10,019 nucleotides of DNA from an uncultured Streptococcus sp. GTDB lineage: Bacteria; Bacillota; Bacilli; Lactobacillales; Streptococcaceae. The first letter of the stretch is position 1; each line of letters opens with the position of its first letter. The stretch is from the NCBI GenBank assembly GCA_916048145.1, contig CAJZGT010000040.1, positions 1 through 10,019 on the forward strand, given 5' to 3'. The notes under the pieces were generated by a model. That model had not been told where the DNA came from. It saw only the letters and a program-made list of their open reading frames with translations, and did not search any database. A program made the position numbers and the translations under genes. Of the stretch, positions 7,941-10,019 are shown piece by piece.

Positions 7941-9793
7941 AAACACATATAAGCTTATCAGTTAATCGTTTGTTAAATGAAGATACCTATGCTATCCCTC
8001 TTTATCAGAGAAATTTTGCCTGGACTTATGATGAAATTGAGCAGTTACTGAACGACGTAGCAGATGCTGTTCAAGAAAATAGAGACAATTACTATATTGG
8101 GACATTAGTCGTTAATAAAGAGAATAACATTTTCAAAATCATAGATGGTCAACAACGGACAACAGCTCTTAATTTGATTGCCTTAGCTTTGAAGCATGAG
8201 TTTGGTTTTGATAGATTGGAAGCTGTCAATCTTACCTTCCCAGCTAGGCAGAAATCAAATAAGAATATTAAAGATCTATTTGCCAAGCAAGAAATTTCAG
8301 AGGACGATGAAAATGAGCTGACTAGAGGTTACAGATATGCTAAAGATGCATTGAAAAAAGTGCTAGAGGAGCGCCGTCTTGATCCTCAGTCTTTCGTTGA
8401 TTATCTTTTTGAGAATGTCATCATTTTTCGGAGTATACTTCCTGAAGATTTAGATTTGAATCTTTATTTCGAACGTTTCAACTCTCGAGGAGAACAACTA
8501 GAGGCTCATGAGATTCTTAAGGCGCAAATGATGGCTAAGTTCGGTACAGATCAAGAAATGGCGCAAAAGTTTGCAAGAATTTGGGATGCCTGTGCAGAAT
8601 TTAATAAGCCGGTAATAAAAACTTTTCAAATCCGAAGTAGACCAAACAATACTGATGAAGAGGGGGAGAAAATTTTTGGTAAAGAATTTACTAACTTCAA
8701 ATTGGAAAGTGTATTTGAGAAAATAAGAGTAAAAAAAATTGAGCAACGAAGTTTACTAGATGCAATTACTCAGACAAAATATGAAAGTAGTAGCTTAGTA
8801 AATAATGGAGCAGATATTTCAAATTATACGACTGTAATTGATTTTCCAACATTTTTGCTTCAAGTTTTTTTCATCATGGAAGGAAATGATGAAACTACAT
8901 TTGATGATAAAAAATTATTGAAAATTTTTGAAATTGAACGACGAGATAGAGAATGGGTCCAACAATTTGGGCAACTACTTCTGACTATGAAGCATATATT
9001 TGATACGCTTATCGTAAAAAATGTCCAATTAGAAAATGAAACCGAATGGCAACTCAAACGAGGTAAGTATGAGACATATCAACGAAATGAAAATGGAGGA
9101 TGGAAATATGTTCGAATTAATTATCAAAACAATACTTTTGACAATTTAAACAAAAACATTATCCTCCTTCAATCCATGTTTGCTGTGACCTTTACTGCTA
9201 ATCGTGATAGTCGTTGGTTATTCGAGATCTTACAATTTCTATTCAGACATATTGAAGAACTAAATAATCAAGAATTTGGTGATTATTTTAAGGAATTTCT
9301 TGAAAAAATGGCAGTGAGATATGCTGAGGAAAGATTGTTTACTGAAGATAAAAGTATAAAAAAATATAGGGCAATTCCTGTTTATGCTTTTAACTTTGTA
9401 GATTATGTTTTATGGAAAAATCGTGCCGAATTAGAGAAAGAGTACAAAGATATTAATTTTGATCATTTCAAATTTGCATATCGTCGCTCCATAGAGCATT
9501 GGTATCCTCAGAATCCAAATGGACATGATGGAGAGAGTCAATTATCTTCTGAGTTTTTACATTCCTTTGGTAATCTTTGTATCATTACCGATCGTCAGAA
9601 CTCCAGGTTTGGCAATTCCTATCCAGAGGCTAAATTAGAACAATGGGAAAGAGAAGGGATATTCCATCGTCAGAGTCTAAAATTACAGATGATGGCAAAG
9701 ATAACTTCTAAAAAAAATAGATGGGATATTGGTGAGATTCAATCTATGGAAAAAGAAGTGGAAAGATATGTACAAAATTTTTGTAATAGGTAA
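7934..9793 (+). CDS. DUF262-DUF1524 (GmrSD-like) HNH endonuclease
   Basis: This 619-residue protein combines both halves of a GmrSD-type enzyme. The N-terminal DUF262 shows IPLYQRNFAW (21-30), IGTLVV (55-60), DGQQR (71-75) and FERFNSRGEQLEAHEILKA (169-187). A long, probably helical middle (about 200-510) follows. The C-terminal DUF1524 HNH-type nuclease shows IEHWYPQNP (520-528, H522 the likely catalytic base) and the paired motif FGNL...RQNSRFGNSYPEAKL (545-568, with N556 and N561). Known relatives (GmrSD, BrxU, SspE) cut phage DNA carrying modified bases or recognise phosphorothioation, using nucleotide binding or hydrolysis in DUF262. The target here is unknown. All visible core motifs are intact, so activity is plausible. 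ATG lies inside the end of the preceding gene (7-nt overlap), with GAAGAGGA 9 nt upstream. A strong terminator follows 11 nt after the stop. Confidence 0.93.
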   Translation: MVETHISLSVNRLLNEDTYAIPLYQRNFAWTYDEIEQLLNDVADAVQENRDNYYIGTLVVNKENNIFKIIDGQQRTTALNLIALALKHEFGFDRLEAVNLTFPARQKSNKNIKDLFAKQEISEDDENELTRGYRYAKDALKKVLEERRLDPQSFVDYLFENVIIFRSILPEDLDLNLYFERFNSRGEQLEAHEILKAQMMAKFGTDQEMAQKFARIWDACAEFNKPVIKTFQIRSRPNNTDEEGEKIFGKEFTNFKLESVFEKIRVKKIEQRSLLDAITQTKYESSSLVNNGADISNYTTVIDFPTFLLQVFFIMEGNDETTFDDKKLLKIFEIERRDREWVQQFGQLLLTMKHIFDTLIVKNVQLENETEWQLKRGKYETYQRNENGGWKYVRINYQNNTFDNLNKNIILLQSMFAVTFTANRDSRWLFEILQFLFRHIEELNNQEFGDYFKEFLEKMAVRYAEERLFTEDKSIKKYRAIPVYAFNFVDYVLWKNRAELEKEYKDINFDHFKFAYRRSIEHWYPQNPNGHDGESQLSSEFLHSFGNLCIITDRQNSRFGNSYPEAKLEQWEREGIFHRQSLKLQMMAKITSKKNRWDIGEIQSMEKEVERYVQNFCNR

Positions 9794-9804
9794 TAGCTAA
9801 TTAA

Positions 9805-9830
9805 AACAAGCTTCAGTAAGCTTGTTTTTT
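9805..9830 (+). terminator. Intrinsic terminator of the DUF262 operon
   Basis: AACAAGCTT (9805-9813) pairs perfectly with 9818-9826 around a CAGT loop. A3-T3 pairs at the base extend it, and it runs into T9825-T9830. It is a strong hairpin with a T tract 11 nt after the DUF262-DUF1524 stop and marks the right limit of the accessory operon. Confidence 0.9.
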
Positions 9831-9846
9831 AAAATACCAATATATG

Positions 9847-9855
9847 TGATATACT
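9847..9855 (+). promoter_or_regulatory. Extended -10 promoter upstream of the small peptide remnant
   Basis: TGATATACT is a TGn extension plus a TATACT hexamer (9850-9855). Transcription would start around 9862, right at a strong purine-rich ribosome site (AAGGGAAGGA, 9859-9868). The leader would be unusually short, and a start codon would be expected near 9873-9876, where none is found. Confidence 0.5.
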
Positions 9856-9872
9856 AGTAAGGGAAGGATTTT

Positions 9873-10006
9873 GTAAAAGACAAACCAGCTCAAAATTTTT
9901 TGACTATCAGCTAGAACTTGCTGATCAGACAATTCTTCTATCAACAGCACTCTTGTCAGGTGCCATTGCTTTAGCAGGATTATTCTCTGCTTTGAAAGAA
10001 AAATAA
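9873..10006 (+). pseudogene. Small single-helix membrane peptide, apparently frameshifted and without start codon
   Basis: The frame ending at TAA 10004-10006 encodes DYQLELADQ followed by a hydrophobic stretch (TILLSTALLSGAIALAGLF) and a charged tail ALKEK, which looks like one transmembrane helix. That frame is open back to 9833 but has no ATG, GTG or TTG upstream of the helix. Another frame, placed correctly after the strong ribosome site, reads VKDKPAQNF and would join in frame as ...AQNFFDYQ if the run of six T at 9896-9901 had one more T. I infer a peptide gene of about 45 codons with a one-base deletion in the T run and an altered start (GTA at 9873, or a lost ATG just before it). A sequencing error in the homopolymer is an alternative. 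The function and family are not recognised. Confidence 0.5.
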
Positions 10007-10010
10007 AAAT

Positions 10011-10019
10011 AGAAAAGAG
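10011..10019 (+). promoter_or_regulatory. Possible ribosome binding site of the next gene
   Basis: AGAAAAGAG at the window edge is purine-rich and resembles the site before the gene at 5037. A gene start just beyond the window is likely but cannot be seen. Confidence 0.3.

Noticed and set aside
5017..10019. 12-nt direct repeat AATAGAAAAGAG at 5017-5028 and 10008-10019 as island attachment repeats
   Set aside because: The repeat is A-rich and short, a few such matches are expected by chance in 10 kb, and both copies look like ribosome binding leaders.
1..10019. CRISPR array or tandem repeats
   Set aside because: No regularly spaced repeats were seen on reading the window.

Overview
The window looks like the chromosome of a low-GC Firmicute, most likely a Streptococcus of the mitis/pneumoniae group. 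The evidence is a Gram-positive PolC of 1463 residues with typical streptococcal sequence, extended -10 promoters (TGn before the -10 hexamer), AG-rich Shine-Dalgarno sites, and the remnant of an ISL3/IS1167-type insertion sequence. This assignment rests on remembered family sequences, not on a search.

Layout. (1) Positions 1-53 are the 3' part of a tRNA-Pro gene (anticodon TGG). (2) Positions 62-463 are a 402-bp deletion derivative of an ISL3-family IS on the minus strand. Both imperfect 24-bp ends are kept, but the transposase has lost its middle. Its last codons form the hairpin that appears to terminate the tRNA transcript. (3) Positions 522-4949 carry an extended -10 promoter and polC, the replicative DNA polymerase. 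(4) Positions 4967-5004 hold an 11-bp inverted repeat followed directly by an extended -10 promoter. (5) Positions 5037-9793 are an AT-rich accessory block on the plus strand: a 174-aa protein resembling a degenerate DnaA/Hda-type AAA+ fold, a WYL-domain transcriptional regulator, a DUF262 protein without a nuclease domain, and a DUF262-DUF1524 (GmrSD-like) protein with a C-terminal HNH-type motif. A strong intrinsic terminator follows at 9805-9830. (6) Positions 9847-10006 hold a promoter and the remains of a small one-helix membrane peptide gene that looks frameshifted. The window ends in what may be the ribosome binding site of the next gene.

How the genes may work together. The WYL gene and the two DUF262 genes are tightly coupled (7-nt gap, then 7-nt overlap), so they should be made as a unit. 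DUF262/DUF1524 proteins include the GmrSD/BrxU modification-dependent restriction enzymes and SspE. WYL regulators such as BrxR and CapW control several phage-defence loci. The most economical reading is a self-regulated anti-phage cassette of unusual composition: a nuclease-less DUF262 partner, a complete DUF262-HNH enzyme, and a WYL repressor. Whether the upstream DnaA/Hda-like gene belongs to it is open: it is separated by 107 bp but shares strand and base composition, and it is preceded by a palindrome that could be an operator.
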